Shown here: piece after piece, positions 33,561 to 44,969 of the stretch
Layout of the letters: each line of letters begins with the position of its first letter
How positions within the stretch are numbered: the first letter of the stretch is position 1
Assembly: GCA_030141605.1 (NCBI GenBank)
Contig: JAQGDQ010001195.1
Span: 1-56,093, forward strand
From: Tubiluchus corallicola
Taxonomy: Eukaryota > Priapulida > Priapulimorpha > Priapulimorphida > Tubiluchidae
Reading direction: 5' to 3'
Length of the DNA stretch: 56,093 bases
Notes under the pieces: model-generated
The model's input: the letters and a program-made list of their open reading frames with translations, nothing else
Told to the model about the DNA's origin: nothing
The model's database searches: none
Made by a program: the position numbers and the translations under genes

Positions 33561-36500
33561 TGGCCCTGTAGGTGGCGGTAGAGTCAATATGTCAGTAGCA
33601 AATAACATGATTTTAACAAACGAAATGCAGAACCAGGATGAAAAACTGCAAAACCTTGTTGAGAGATTTTGGAAATTGGACAGTGTAGATGACGGTGGAC
33701 GTCTGTCCAGAGAAGACATTAAAGTACTAGACATTCGGGAGAAATCAATCACAAAACGAGGTGACCATTATGAACTGCAGATACCATTCAAGGAGGAAAA
33801 ATGCAAATTACCAAATAGCCGGGAGATGGCAGAAAAGAGGCTGGCTAGTTTGGGCACCAGACTAAACAAGAATCTAAAATTACATGAAAAATACACCGAG
33901 GAAATGAATGATTTACTTAGAAAGGGATATGCGGAGAAGGTTGAAGAAGCAGACGACCAAGATGTCACAATGAAATGGTATCGCCCACATTTTCCTGTTT
34001 ATAATGAAAATAAGCCTGACAAAACTCGGATAGTTTTCGATTGTGGAGCGAAATGTGATGGCATCTCGCTGAACATACTAGCATTACAGGGACCTGATCT
34101 GACCAATACACTTCTTGGAGTACTATTGCGGTTCAAGGAGAAGCCCATTGGAATGATGGCAGATATAGTGGGCATGTTTCATCAAGTCTTCGTTGCTCTT
34201 CAGAACAGAGACATGCTACGCTTCCTGTGGTGGCCAGATGGACAATTGGATAAACCACCACAAACTTATAGGATGACAGTGCATTTATTTGGAGGGGTTT
34301 GGTCCCCGAGTGCAGCGTCCTTTGCAGTCAGGCGCACAGCAACAGATAACGTAGAAAACTTTGACTATGAGGCAGTCAGTACTGTACTGCGCAATTTCTA
34401 TGTTGATGACTGCTTGAAATCCGTGGATACAGCAGAGCAAGCTATTAACCTAATTTCTTGCTTGTCTGCATTACTTGCCAAGGGAGGCTTTTGTTTAACC
34501 AAATGGACCAGCAATATCAAGCAGGTTTTAGCAGAAGTTCCAGAAGAGCACAGAGGCAAACTGGTTCAAAATTTAAACTGGGCTCATGATCCACTTCCCA
34601 TTGAGCGTGCCCTTGGGGTCAAATGGGAGGTCGAAGGAGACACCTTTGGAATCCAGGTCAAAACTAGGGATAAATCTCACACCAGGCGAGGACTTCTAAG
34701 CTCACTGGCTTCGGTATACGATCCCCTAGGAATGGTAAACCCATTTGTTTTGCAAGCAAAATTGCTTTTCCAGGATGAATGCCGCATCAAAACGAAGTCC
34801 TGGGATGATAAATTGGAGGATGCAACTGAGAAGAAATGGATTAAGTGGAAGAGCGAATGCCAACTTCTAGAGAGTTTCAAACTAAGCCGTTGTGTGAAGC
34901 CTTGTGATTTTGGCGCGGTTTTGACAAGTGAACTGCACCACTTTTGTGATGCATCGCAATATGCATACGGAGCTGTTAGTTATATACGTTTAACGAATGA
35001 CTGTGGTTCAGTTCATGTATCATTCCTAATGGCAAAGTCTCGACTAGCGCCAATTAAGGGTCTCACAATACCCAGACTGGAGCTGTGTTCAGCAGTACTA
35101 GCAGCAACAATGGACAAAATCCTAAGAGACAAGTTGTCTTTATACATAGATTCCTCAACTTTCTGGACTGATAGTGTCATAGTTCTGCAATATATAAGAA
35201 ACACTACAAAACGGTTTCACACGTTTGTGCAGAACAGAGTGACTCAGATTCTTGAAGTTTCATCTCCCATGCAGTGGCGTCATGTAGATTCACTGGAGAA
35301 CCCTGCTGACGACGTCTCCCGTGGGATGGATGCGGCTTCATTGATAGCCTTGGAAAGATGGAAACATGGACCAAGCTTTCTGCTAGAAACTGAAGAACAT
35401 TGGCCACAACTGAACATAGATGCAGAGAAAGACAGGATAGAAAACGACAAGGAAGTCAAGAAAGTGGCTACAGTTAACAACATTGAAGCGAAAAGTGAAG
35501 CAGATGTAGATGTCATCAATCAGCTGATAAAGCATTACTCATCGCTATATCGATTAAAGATGTCAGCATGGATACTGAGAGTCAAAAGAACACTTCTGGC
35601 TAAAATTAAAGGAAAAGATCTCCCTGAACTGGCTCACCTGACAAAGCCTGAACTGGATGAAGCCTTACACGAAATTACAAGGCATGTACAACGAGAATGC
35701 TTTGGTGCTGAACGTAGAGCATTAAAGTCAAAGGATCAGAATGTCGCAAAGTCAAGCACCTTATACAGACTAAATCTATTTATGGACGAAAAGTGTATCC
35801 TGCGTATTGGAGGCCGCCTGAAGAGATCAACCATGAATAGAGAAGTCAAGCATCCAATTATTCTACCTAAACGTCATAGACTTTCTCGGCTTATTGTAAA
35901 ACAATTCCATAAAGAGAATGGTCATGTTGGAAGAGACCATGTAATGGCATTGGTAAGAGCCAAGTTTTGGATCGTAGGCATAAGAGTGATTGCTCGACAA
36001 GTTTGCCATGAATGTAGAGAATGCCGACTACGTCATTCGCAACCTATGAAACAGAAGATGGCTGACTTGTCGAAAGAGAGGATTGAATGCACTGATGTGT
36101 TCTCTGTGGTTGGAGTGGACTGTTTTGGTCCTTTTCTTGTCAGACGTGGCAGAGTAGAAGTATAACGCTATGGAGCACTATTTACGTGTCTCTCAACTAG
36201 AAGCATCCACTTAGAAGTGCTATACGCCATGACAACAGACTCTTTCAACAGCTACTGCAGAAAGATATTGAGTGGGAGTTTAACCCTCCAAGTGCACCTC
36301 ATATGGGAGGAATATGGGAAGCTATGGTAAAAAGAGCAAAGAAAGTGTTACAGTCAGTAATGATGGAGCAAATCACCGATGACGAAGGCCTACACACACT
36401 ATTTTGCATAGTGGAAAACATTATCAATAGCAGGCCTCTAACGACACTTTCTGATGATCCTGCGGACTTTAACCCTTTGACGCCAAATCACCTTTTGCAG

Positions 36501-36857
36501 ATTCATTGTAAAACCAGCCTACCACCTGGCAAATTTGTTTCGGCAGACATCTACAGAAAGAAGTGGCGGCAGATTCAGCATTTAGCAAATATCTTCTGGC
36601 ATCGATGGCGAACTGAGTATTTGCCAATGTTACAGTACCGCTCTAAATGGAACAAAGAGAGAAGGAACATCCAAGATGGAGATGTCGTTCTCATCATGGA
36701 CAATGCTCCCAGAAATTGCTGGCTGCTAGGGCGCGTGATTGAAAGGCATGTTAGCAATGATGGATTAGTCAGAAGTGTCACCCTCAAGACCAAGGATGGA
36801 CTTCTACGAAGACCCATCCACAAGCTCTGCCTGTTAGAAAGTGTATATGATAATTAG
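33561..36857 (+). pseudogene. BEL pol: reverse transcriptase, RNase H, integrase, broken
   Basis: After a frame change near 33558 (apparent 2-bp loss in the conserved GWT-LNGP junction), 33589-36165 is open for 858 codons. Reverse transcriptase has MADIVGMFHQV and FYVDD. RNase H shows its acidic set (HFCDAS, RLELCSA, WTDSVIV, NPADDVS). The integrase HHCC zinc site (HKENGH, CHEC) and first catalytic Asp (VGVDCFGPF) follow. A TAA interrupts at about 36163. Roughly 60 codons around the second catalytic Asp are deleted near 36245. The remaining integrase C-terminus (HMGGIWEAMVKR to 36857) is in another frame. Confidence 0.92.
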
Positions 36858-36928
36858 TTTTGGTAGTAATTGACACATTACTTAAAATGTTAATTAAAGG
36901 GGGTAATGTAAATGCTAAAAGGGAGCAT

Positions 36929-36940
36929 TTAAGGGGGCAG
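36929..36940 (+). other. polypurine tract of BEL element
   Basis: A purine-rich run (AAGGGGGCAG) abuts the 3' LTR, where plus-strand priming occurs in LTR elements. A second similar run lies at about 36898. Confidence 0.6.
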
Positions 36941-37380
36941 TGTGCTGATTTATTTAAACTTGTGTTGCCCCCTCTTTTCTGTTATAAACTGGTTTCCTTT
37001 TAAACAGGTCATGTGACCAGTCTTTTACCTGTACACTTACCTGTAGATTAGAGTAACTCAGGCGTTCACACACTGCAGTGACAAATTGTTTAGTGTCAGT
37101 CATTGATTTGTTGTTATAATTTCATAATTACACTTATAGAAGATCAACATGTAAGTTGATTTGTTAATTTCTTAAATCTTGAACCTTTGTTTATTAAAAA
37201 GACTAGAGATTAGATTTTATTATTTGCGTAAAAGTTTGTTAAAGTTAATTAGATCAATTTGGTTTAGATTTCGCAGTAAATTGAGCAAAATTATATAAAA
37301 TTATGTTATTTGTTTTCAGATTAAACGATACAAGCTACACAATTATGTTGTTGGAGTTTTTTTTATAAGAAGGTAGCACA
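36941..37380 (+). repeat. BEL 3' LTR
   Basis: 440 bp, same termini as the 5' LTR. It has small insertions relative to it, including 4 bp near the start and several A/T bases near the end. Confidence 0.95.
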
Positions 37381-37491
37381 TCTATTGTGCTACCTTCTTA
37401 TAATAGCACATCTATTGTGCTACCTTCTTATAATCTTCTTATATCATAATATAACAATAGATAGCACATATGTGCTATCTATTGTTATATT
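37363..37491. repeat. nested palindromes at BEL 3' boundary
   Basis: The last 18 bp of the LTR (37363-37380) are followed by a 5-bp spacer TCTAT and then a perfect inverted copy (37386-37403). A 30-bp unit starting TCTATTGTGCTACC is tandemly repeated about 1.8 times (37381-37434). A separate 44-bp perfect palindrome lies at 37448-37491, centred on CATATG, and reuses the same words GTGCTA and ATAGCAC. Confidence 0.95.
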
Positions 37492-37746
37492 TTCTTTCTT
37501 TTACTATGTATTGTTTCTTTTTTACTTAGAATTGTGAGTTACCGCTGAATTGCTTCAAAAGTCACATTTGCCCTGAAATACATTCATTGACTTTCTAATG
37601 TAGCATAATTTTGTGATATCAATTACCTCTCTGTATTCTAAACGAAAAACCCGTTTTCTGTTAATGTAGAAAACCATGGATCTTAAAGCAAATTGCATAA
37701 TCTTATGCATAACATTTCATTTCTTATTTACACGTATGAATTGTTA

Positions 37747-38478
37747 GGCGCTATTACACTTTCGCACCGCCTAGCTTTTCCTGGCCTATTGGTTCTTTTC
37801 ACGCCTGCAGGCCAGAAAGCAGACCAACAGGCGTAATATACACCATATTCCCATAATATTATTGCTGCGTACGCTTTATAAGTCCAGATTAAAATCAGAT
37901 TAAAATCATGCATTACTTACCTACAGCCGCCATTAAAAGCTGCACGTGAATAACCGTGTTTACATCACTGATGCGCAATCGCTCTCGCGCAGTGACGTGT
38001 GGCCCTTAACCTGTATTTTTAGTTTCTTCGCATAATTTATGATTATTAGGGTTGCAGCTACGGGAGTTTGTATCGTATCGCGGGTGGGCCTGGAACGGAA
38101 CAGTTATTTATCATTAATTTTATTTATTACTGTAGTATTATTACTATTAGATTATAAAAAAAGCAAAGGTTTTTTCTTTATTTCGTAAATGCGGTGAAGA
38201 TGAAAGTGTGTCACATGCCTTTTAAGCTAGGCCCTGATAATGCATAAACTAGTACGAAATTCGTCACGTGACCACACACACAAACAAGATGGCGATACTG
38301 TGTCGAACTGTGAATACAGCGTAATTATTGGTAATTATACCTAAATATATTATTAAATTACAATTAGATTAGCGGAAACATTCACTGATGACGTAAGGAT
38401 AATAGAATGATGACTTACGAGCCTAAAAACGAGTAATAACCTATAAAAAGCTAGGCGGTGCGAAAGTGTAATAGCGCC
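37747..38478. mobile_element. hAT-like non-autonomous element, intact ends
   Basis: 732 bp with perfect 33-bp inverted ends beginning GGCGCTATTACACTTTCGCA, flanked by an exact 8-bp duplication AATTGTTA (37739-37746, 38479-38486). An 8-bp duplication fits hAT. The ends are not the usual CAG type, so another 8-bp-duplicating superfamily remains possible. No transposase. The relative at 15958-16670 has lost its right end. Confidence 0.88.
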
Positions 38479-38609
38479 AATTGTTATTCTTCACTGTGTT
38501 ATTATGTGCTGTTGTAAGACTCAAGATATTTATTATTTAACTATTAATAATTGTATTTATAATATTATTGTTGTTCAATTTTCAGTATTGCCGAATTTTG
38601 TGTGTTAAA

Positions 38610-39024
38610 TACTCGTATCTCGATTTGCCAGACAAAAGCTTGGAGACGTTGATCCAAATTTGCCGATTGTCCATATTTTCCGATACTAAGCTAATACAGT
38701 AGGCGCCGTGTATTAGACTCACGGTAATGTAGAACAATTGCCTAATTGTCTCAAAAATGTCCAGTATGGGCCGCTCCTATGCAAAATTACTAAAACAAAA
38801 ACTGTCTGCAATTGACTCAAATTATGAATATTAAGTCACTTAGACACTCTAACATGTGTCCGTTACACATTGCTTTGTTACGCTAATGTAAACAAAGCGA
38901 CGTCCCGCCAACTAGCGGTCAGCTCGCGAAACGGATTCTGTCCATAGTATGCAAGACTTTTATGTCCAGATTGTGACCGATCAGTAAAAACCTGGTCCAG
39001 CAAACAAGTGTCCGGATAAGAGTG
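38610..39024. mobile_element. Tc1/pogo-like MITE with TCTCG ends, copy 1
   Basis: The left end TACTCGTATCTCGATTTGCC and a decayed right end (GTCCAGCAAACAAGTGTCC) bracket sequence matching 44991-45357. Shared interior includes GATACTAAGCTAATACAGTA and GTGTATTAGACTCACGGTAA. Confidence 0.65.
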
Positions 39025-42000
39025 TAATTATGTTTGATTAACTTATTCTAAAAGCTGTTTCATGTTTGTTTCAATGTTTGTTAAGTTTAGTTAAGCAAAG
39101 ATTACATTCTTTATTTAACACGTGCTTCTCTACATGGAGCAAAGCAAAGCATCCATGTAGATAAATAATGAAAGTTTCTTTGCTACAATGTCAACTTTTA
39201 TTAATGAATTAATTACAGTTTAATCATTTATTTAATTGCAGTTCATTTTAGTTCAATGATTATTAGCAACTAATAATTTAGTTATTAATGTTTAATTCTA
39301 TCGCTAAATTAAATAAACTGTTGTTTGTCACTAATTGTTGTTTATCAAATTATCCTTGTACCAAATGTTTTGTTGTCAATTATATGCATTTCAGATACCT
39401 TTTTACAAAATTTCTTGTTTACCATGTATTTTTATGGATTTCGCCTAAATTTTGGTAAAGTCTGTTTTGAAATATTAATTGTAATTGTAGCTGTAATTAT
39501 TAGTTTCTTAATTATTGTTTTTTATGATGTGTCCTTAAGATTTTGAAGCTCATTTTCTGAATTACAAAATTTACAGTGAAGCTTATTTTTATGTTAGCTC
39601 TTAATCGTTTTATTCATTGTTTGCTGCTGTTTTTTGGTAAATACATTTACAGTTTTTAATTCTATGCTTTGTTTATATTTATCAAGAAGTTTATTTACAT
39701 TTTATAATTATTTTTGCTGAATCACACACGTACCTACAGTGTTGATGTAGCTTGTTCACTGAACTGCTATATGCTTTCTCACTTTAAGTTTAAGTGTAAG
39801 AACAGAAAAATATACCCATTTTATTTACACAGACAATTTAACATTCTTACAATTTAGCAAACAGATGAACTGAAGTGAAACTAACGATTATAAAAACAGT
39901 ATGGTATTAGTTACCTTTAAAACTCAACATTTAAAACAACTGAAAGGTTATTAGCCAATCAATTAGTGTCAGTAGGCCAAGAGAGCCCAGTTGGAATTAA
40001 TTCGGATCGTATACTTCTGACTCATAAACACGCTTCATTGTTATCCTTCCGTTGACAACGTTAAAACTGTATAATTTAAAACTCAACATTGCCCTGAGAC
40101 TAATAACCGTGTAATTAAACTATAAAAACGTAATTGGTCTTCCCATTTCGAGCACCTTTTTATTGACTGAACCATTGAGAACTGATTCGAGAGTAGTCAC
40201 AATTTTAATGATGAAAATTTTTTTCAAAGCATCTAATTATCAATGCTGTAAACATAAACAAACCTAAGAAGTGTTATTAGCCAATCAAATAGTATTAGTA
40301 AGTCAAGAGAGCCCGGTTGGAAATAATTCGGATCCTGGACTCCTGATTCATAAATGCACCTCATTGCCGTAACATTAAAACTATATAATTATCTCGAGAA
40401 TGGAGTTACAGTTCTAATGCACCTAAATTGTTCCCTCATTCGTTGCACATTGCCTTCTGTGTCATAAATGTTTGCATACCAGAACTTAACTAGAAGCAAT
40501 GGGAGAGACATGGAATTCAAACTGAGTAAGTATGCTCTTTGAACACTGAATAGGAAGCCCATCTTGCTGAAACAAAATATTTATTATTTCCTTGCTTGCC
40601 ACATCAGCCATATAAATTAATCACAGGAATAGTACTATTAATATATTCTTGCTTAAAGTGGAAGACACATGAGATAATTTGACAATTCAACTACAAAACT
40701 AGCTGATTAATTAATTGGCTTATTATCATTAAAATTATTTTAGATAAAAACCTTGCCTACTTTAATTATAGTTATCGTAGTATACTGTTATTTTGAAATT
40801 AGAAGGAATTGTTTGGCAAGTTTTAGATAACCCTGGTAGCCACTAGCCATACAGCGCTCCTGACTCCTGGCGCCTAGGTACGTAAACTTGAGCCGAGTTT
40901 GTCGTAGTAATGCGTGGCACATTGTAAAATCACCAATAACGCATTCGTGCAATAAAGTTGAACAAACTTGAAGACGAAAACAAATTGCCACGTGATTTTG
41001 CTTACCATAGTTACAAGAGAAGACATGTTTTTTAACTTGTAGGAGTAGTGTGGGGGAGTTCTGCATTTCAAGGTAAGTGCTTTGCAATTCAAATACCTTA
41101 ATACATTCACTTCCTTATTTAGTGCGAGGAAAAATGACACAGGAAACATTGGCACAAACGTGACCTTGCATAGCAAAACCGCCCATAGTGCACTAGGTAT
41201 CAATTTTTAGTTATTAATATTATGCATATTCTTATTCTCCTGTTCATGCTGATCATTTTGCTAGCAGTTTTTCAGTGTGTATTACGTTGTTCCTGAGCCA
41301 AGATATTGGCGTTTTTTGTTGAGCGAATGGCGAAAAAAATACAAAATTAAAATTGGGAGAAAATGGCTTTCAAAGTTTATGTTACAATTTTCAGTAAATT
41401 TGCATAGCAACTAAGAAAGATATGGAGAGTACTATAAAGTATAAATTTTTTTCTTGCAATTAGTATGCAAGCATAGCCAGTGCACTTATTCTGATGAATT
41501 TTGAGTAGCTTTGTTATTTACCTCTGCTACCTTATCACACAAGACTTTAAAATTTGTTTACGTGAAATTTTATGTTTGTCTTTTTAAAAAATTTGTATAA
41601 CTTATGAAGAAATATACCTGCAGGAGTAACTTTGGAGTGTTTGTGTTATCCTTTAGGCAAAACTGGATCCAACCTTAAACTGCAGGTCAAGACAACCTAG
41701 TATTTAAAATATTGAAAGCAGACATGCTATTTTTTCAATAAAGACTTACTTGAGAGAATTATTACCACACAAACAAAATTCCACGTTTGTACCACTAGTA
41801 TTTCGCTGTTACATGCATTTCGTCATTCGTTAGTTAAACAGGCACTAGTGCCTGTATTTCGGAAACGCATTGCTCAAAAATCAGGTGCCTCCCATTTCAG
41901 ATGCGTTAGTTTCTGACAAACTGCACATGTTCGACACATCCGCATGCACATTTATTTATTATTATTTATGGGTAATTTTAGCACAACCGGTAGCCAAAAA

Positions 42001-42313
42001 TTACAACAAAATGCAATAATTTCAGTTTCCCAAAGTAGTTCCTGCACAAAGGGGACACAGTGCAGCGTACTACTACTACTACTACTTCTAATAATAATAA
42101 TAATAACAATAATAATTATTATTATTTTTGTTATTTTAGATCACAGCTGTCGATAATGCTCAGACCATTGAAGTGTCCTTTAATAAGTTAATTTCACTAC
42201 GGTATATTCAGCTAAACAATTATTTATTTACTGATATATTTTATTCTTTTTATTGAAGTTATCTGCTGATCTTATTAATATAAATGATACATTAACAATT
42301 TTTTAAATTTCAG
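39025..42313. other. no gene; diverged duplication
   Basis: About 39944-40085 recurs in diverged form at about 40267-40390 (TTATTAGCCAATCAA...GAGAGCCC). About 41650-41950 matches the repeat at about 12250-12550. 42070-42130 is an ATT/AAT simple repeat. No domain-bearing frame found. Confidence 0.45.
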
Positions 42314-42437
42314 TAGCTATGTGTGAATTTGCATTGTCGCACAGATCTGTCATTTTTGGGGATGGTGGCCATGTTTGCTTCATTCTCAACATTCTTCTGC
42401 TACTTATGCATTCACTTGCCTGTTATCTATGGACAAG
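42314..42437 (+). CDS. possible signal-peptide exon, unplaced
   Basis: Acceptor AAATTTCAG and donor GTTAGT bound an ATG-containing exon with the hydrophobic run VCFILNILLLLMHSLACYL. This could be the first coding exon of the downstream WSC gene. However, its donor leaves phase 2 while the first WSC exon needs phase 1. A missing exon or a false exon call is therefore implied. Confidence 0.25.
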
Positions 42438-42463
42438 GTTAGTGCCATTTTCACTTTTTACTT

Positions 42464-42939
42464 CAGTCATACCTCGGTTTTCGACCAGAAAATTTGAGTT
42501 GAATTTGTCTCCGGTTTCGACCAGAATTTCAGTGCTCGAGCAACCGCCAAGCATGTGATGAACGCATGCGCGGCGAGCCGAGCGTAATCGACCGAGCCCG
42601 AGAGTAGTCACACGCGTGTTTCTGCTCTTGCTTACATATACCATCACACTGCTACCAACACGTAAGGTTTTTTCATGCAGGAATAATTATGTTTTTCTTT
42701 CTAAGGAGTTCTATTATGTTTTTCTTATCAATAATATCACATCTACTGTTTCAATAAACATTTTTGCATTATTATTATATTTCGTTTTAGTAATACTTTA
42801 CAGTTCCTTTGGTGCTTGAGAACGGATTATTTGCTTTTACATTTTTTCTTTTACCGGAATAAATGATTCAGTTCTCAACGAAATTGGTTTTAAAACACTT
42901 TTTAGGAACGAATTATGGTCGAAAATCGAGGTATGACTG
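42464..42939. mobile_element. Tigger/pogo-like MITE
   Basis: Inverted ends CAGTCATACCTCGGTTTTCG / CGAAAATCGAGGTATGACTG are nearly perfect over 24 bp. The right end is followed by TA. CAGTCATACCTCG-type ends are familiar from pogo/Tigger elements. 476 bp, no transposase. Confidence 0.75.
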
Positions 42940-43029
42940 TATTAAAAAAGACATAGTCATGAAATAAAAAGATTTAGTGATTTTTTATAACACGTTCTGT
43001 CAACATCATACAACATCTACAACATCAGA

Positions 43030-43280
43030 CCAGACGGTTTAGTCTAGTGGTAATGCGTCTGCTTTCCGTCTGGGAGGTCGTGAGTTCGAACCAGCGGCCG
43101 GGTCATACCAAAGACTTTAAAAATGGCACCTGCTGTTGCCCTGCCTGACGCGTGGTATTTAGGGTAAAAGTGGGGTAATAATAGTCTCTGTTATGTAGTT
43201 ACACTCGGGGATAATAGCTCTTTGAGCTAATGTTAATTGTTGACCCCAAAAGCTGACTTTAAATAAAGATTATTATTATT

Positions 43281-43327
<47 letters not shown>

Positions 43328-43340
43328 TATTACTGTTATT
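43030..43340 (+). mobile_element. tRNA-derived SINE with (ATC)n tail
   Basis: The head shows a pol III A box (TTAGTCTAGTGG) and B box (GAGTTCGAACC) in tRNA-like spacing. The body ends GATAATAGCTCTTTGAGC...CTTTAAATAAAGATT, then runs into ATT/ATC repeats (43270-43340). The same tail occurs at 4131-4198. This is a SINE and not a tRNA gene: the acceptor stem does not close. Confidence 0.8.
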
Positions 43341-44128
43341 ATTAATCACCAACTTTGAAAAGTTAAAAATAAAATTTCTGCTTCTAATTACAAAGTGAAT
43401 TCACCAAAAGTTTGTAGATCTTATTGCCATCTTATGCACTTTCCTAATTATATATCTGTTTTTCTAGCACTTTGGGGAACTGTACACTGCCGTAACATTT
43501 GCTTTTGGTGATACGAAGCAGAAATAAATTTCATAGCAAGAATGACTCATGCTTATGTCTGTCAAAGAAATTTATGAAGTAAAATGATGTTACACAGTAG
43601 TTCTTACAACAGCGTAATGATCTAGAGTTATTCCTTTTTCTTATTGTACATATTTCATCTTATGTACATCTTAAGATTTTCAATAGTACAGTAGGCTGGA
43701 ATTTTTATATTATATGTCCAATCTCCTTTAATTTGTAACGTTTATGTTTTTGTTATTTATTTGTTTGCCCATTGGTTACTCATTTGCCTGCCTGTATATA
43801 TAAGTTTTTTACAATTACATTTTTAGTTTCTAGCCAGAAAAGTGGGGAAGGGGTTATGAAATTAGATTTTCTGTATTTTTTAAACCTTTTCTTAATAATT
43901 TGAGGTTAGAATATAATACTCAAATATATTTACTGTTTGTTTTTATAAAAAACAAAAAAATGTCATTTTGACTAAATTTTTGGTACATTTTACTTTGAAG
44001 CATCATAACTTAGTTTTAACTATGCCGACTTATAGACGGTTTTGGTTTTCCGGTATACAAATGTCAAAGTTGATCTCCTTTTATGCAAGACTAAATGTCT
44101 GGGATTGGCTGAGAGCAAAGAATATGAT
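43341..44128. other. no gene recognised
   Basis: AT-rich sequence between the SINE and the solo LTR. No repeat family shared with the rest of the window and no coding motif seen. Confidence 0.45.
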
Positions 44129-44565
44129 TGTGCTGATTTAAACTTGTATTGCCCCCTCTTTTCTGTTATAAATTGGTTTCCTTTTAAACAGGTCATGTGA
44201 CCAGTCTTTTACCTGTACACTTACCTGTAGATTGGAGTAACTCAGGCATTCACACACTGCAGTTACACATTGTTTAGCGTCATTCATTTATTCGTTGTTA
44301 TAATTTCATAATTACACTTATAGAAGATCACCATGTAAGTTGATTTGTTAATTTCTTAAATCTTGAACCTTTGTTTATTAAAAAGACTAGAGATTAGATT
44401 TTATAATTTGCGTAAAAACGTTGTTAAAGTTAATTAGATCAAATTTGGTTTAGATTTCGCCGTAAAATTGAGCAAAATTATATAAAATTATCTCATTGTT
44501 TTCAGATTAAACGATACAAGCTACATAATTATGTTGTTGGAGATTTTTTTATAAGAAGGTACCAC
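44129..44565 (+). mobile_element. solo LTR of the BEL family
   Basis: Matches the BEL LTRs end to end (TGTGCTGATT...GGTACCACA) without internal sequence, so it arose by LTR-LTR recombination. It ends 95 bp upstream of the first WSC exon. No clean target duplication visible. Confidence 0.92.
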
Positions 44566-44660
44566 AGAATACTTAGCCTTAACAGAGCCCTGTTGATGCC
44601 ATTTTTTCTTCAGCTTGAGTTCTGCAAAATAATCGACATTTAAATTTTTTGCATTTGTAG

Positions 44661-44969
44661 CGACCCAATCCTTGATGTACGTGGGATGTAGCATCGATGC
44701 AAGAGACTTCACAACAAGGATAGCATCCGCAGATGGAAAGGATCCGAGCGAGTGCGTGCATTCATGCTTATCCAGTGGTTTTCCATACGCCGGCCTGCAG
44801 ATTGAGAGTTCATCCACCGCCTGCTACTGTGGAGTCAATTACGGAAAGTTCGGATTAGTGTCATTGGATTTGAACAGTTCAGCTGACAATCCGTGCCAAC
44901 CATGTGCATCTGGCAATCCACAAGAGTTGTGCGGTGATTCTCAACACTACGCTGTGTATGAGACCAGGT
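44661..44969 (+). CDS. WSC exon 1
   Basis: Begins TQSLMYVGCSIDARDF and ends CGDSQHYAVYETR at a GTAAGT donor. It has eight Cys in WSC spacing (GC, C-x3-C, CYC, C-x2-C, C). An alternative GTGTAA donor two bases earlier would break the phase symmetry. Confidence 0.88.

Larger units (their letters stand above)
30051..37380 (+). mobile_element. BEL/Pao retrotransposon carrying a glycogenin domain
   Basis: A 7.3-kb LTR element: LTR, gag N-segment, glycogenin-like GT8 domain, gag core with zinc knuckles, aspartic protease, reverse transcriptase, RNase H, integrase, LTR. Domain order and the DUF1759-like gag core place it in BEL/Pao. Flanks TCTTT (30046-30050) and TCTAT (37381-37385) look like a 5-bp target duplication with one change; a related empty site at 9893-9897 reads TCTAT. 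The copy is dead: it has stop codons, frameshifts and an integrase-core deletion. The LTRs differ at roughly a dozen substitutions and a few indels. Confidence 0.95.

Noticed and set aside
43030-43105. Functional tRNA gene
   Set aside because: A and B boxes are present, but the acceptor stem does not pair and the sequence continues into a SINE body with a retroposon tail.
44129-44565. Target-site duplication around the solo LTR
   Set aside because: GAATA occurs on both sides but not at equal distance from the LTR ends, so no duplication can be claimed.
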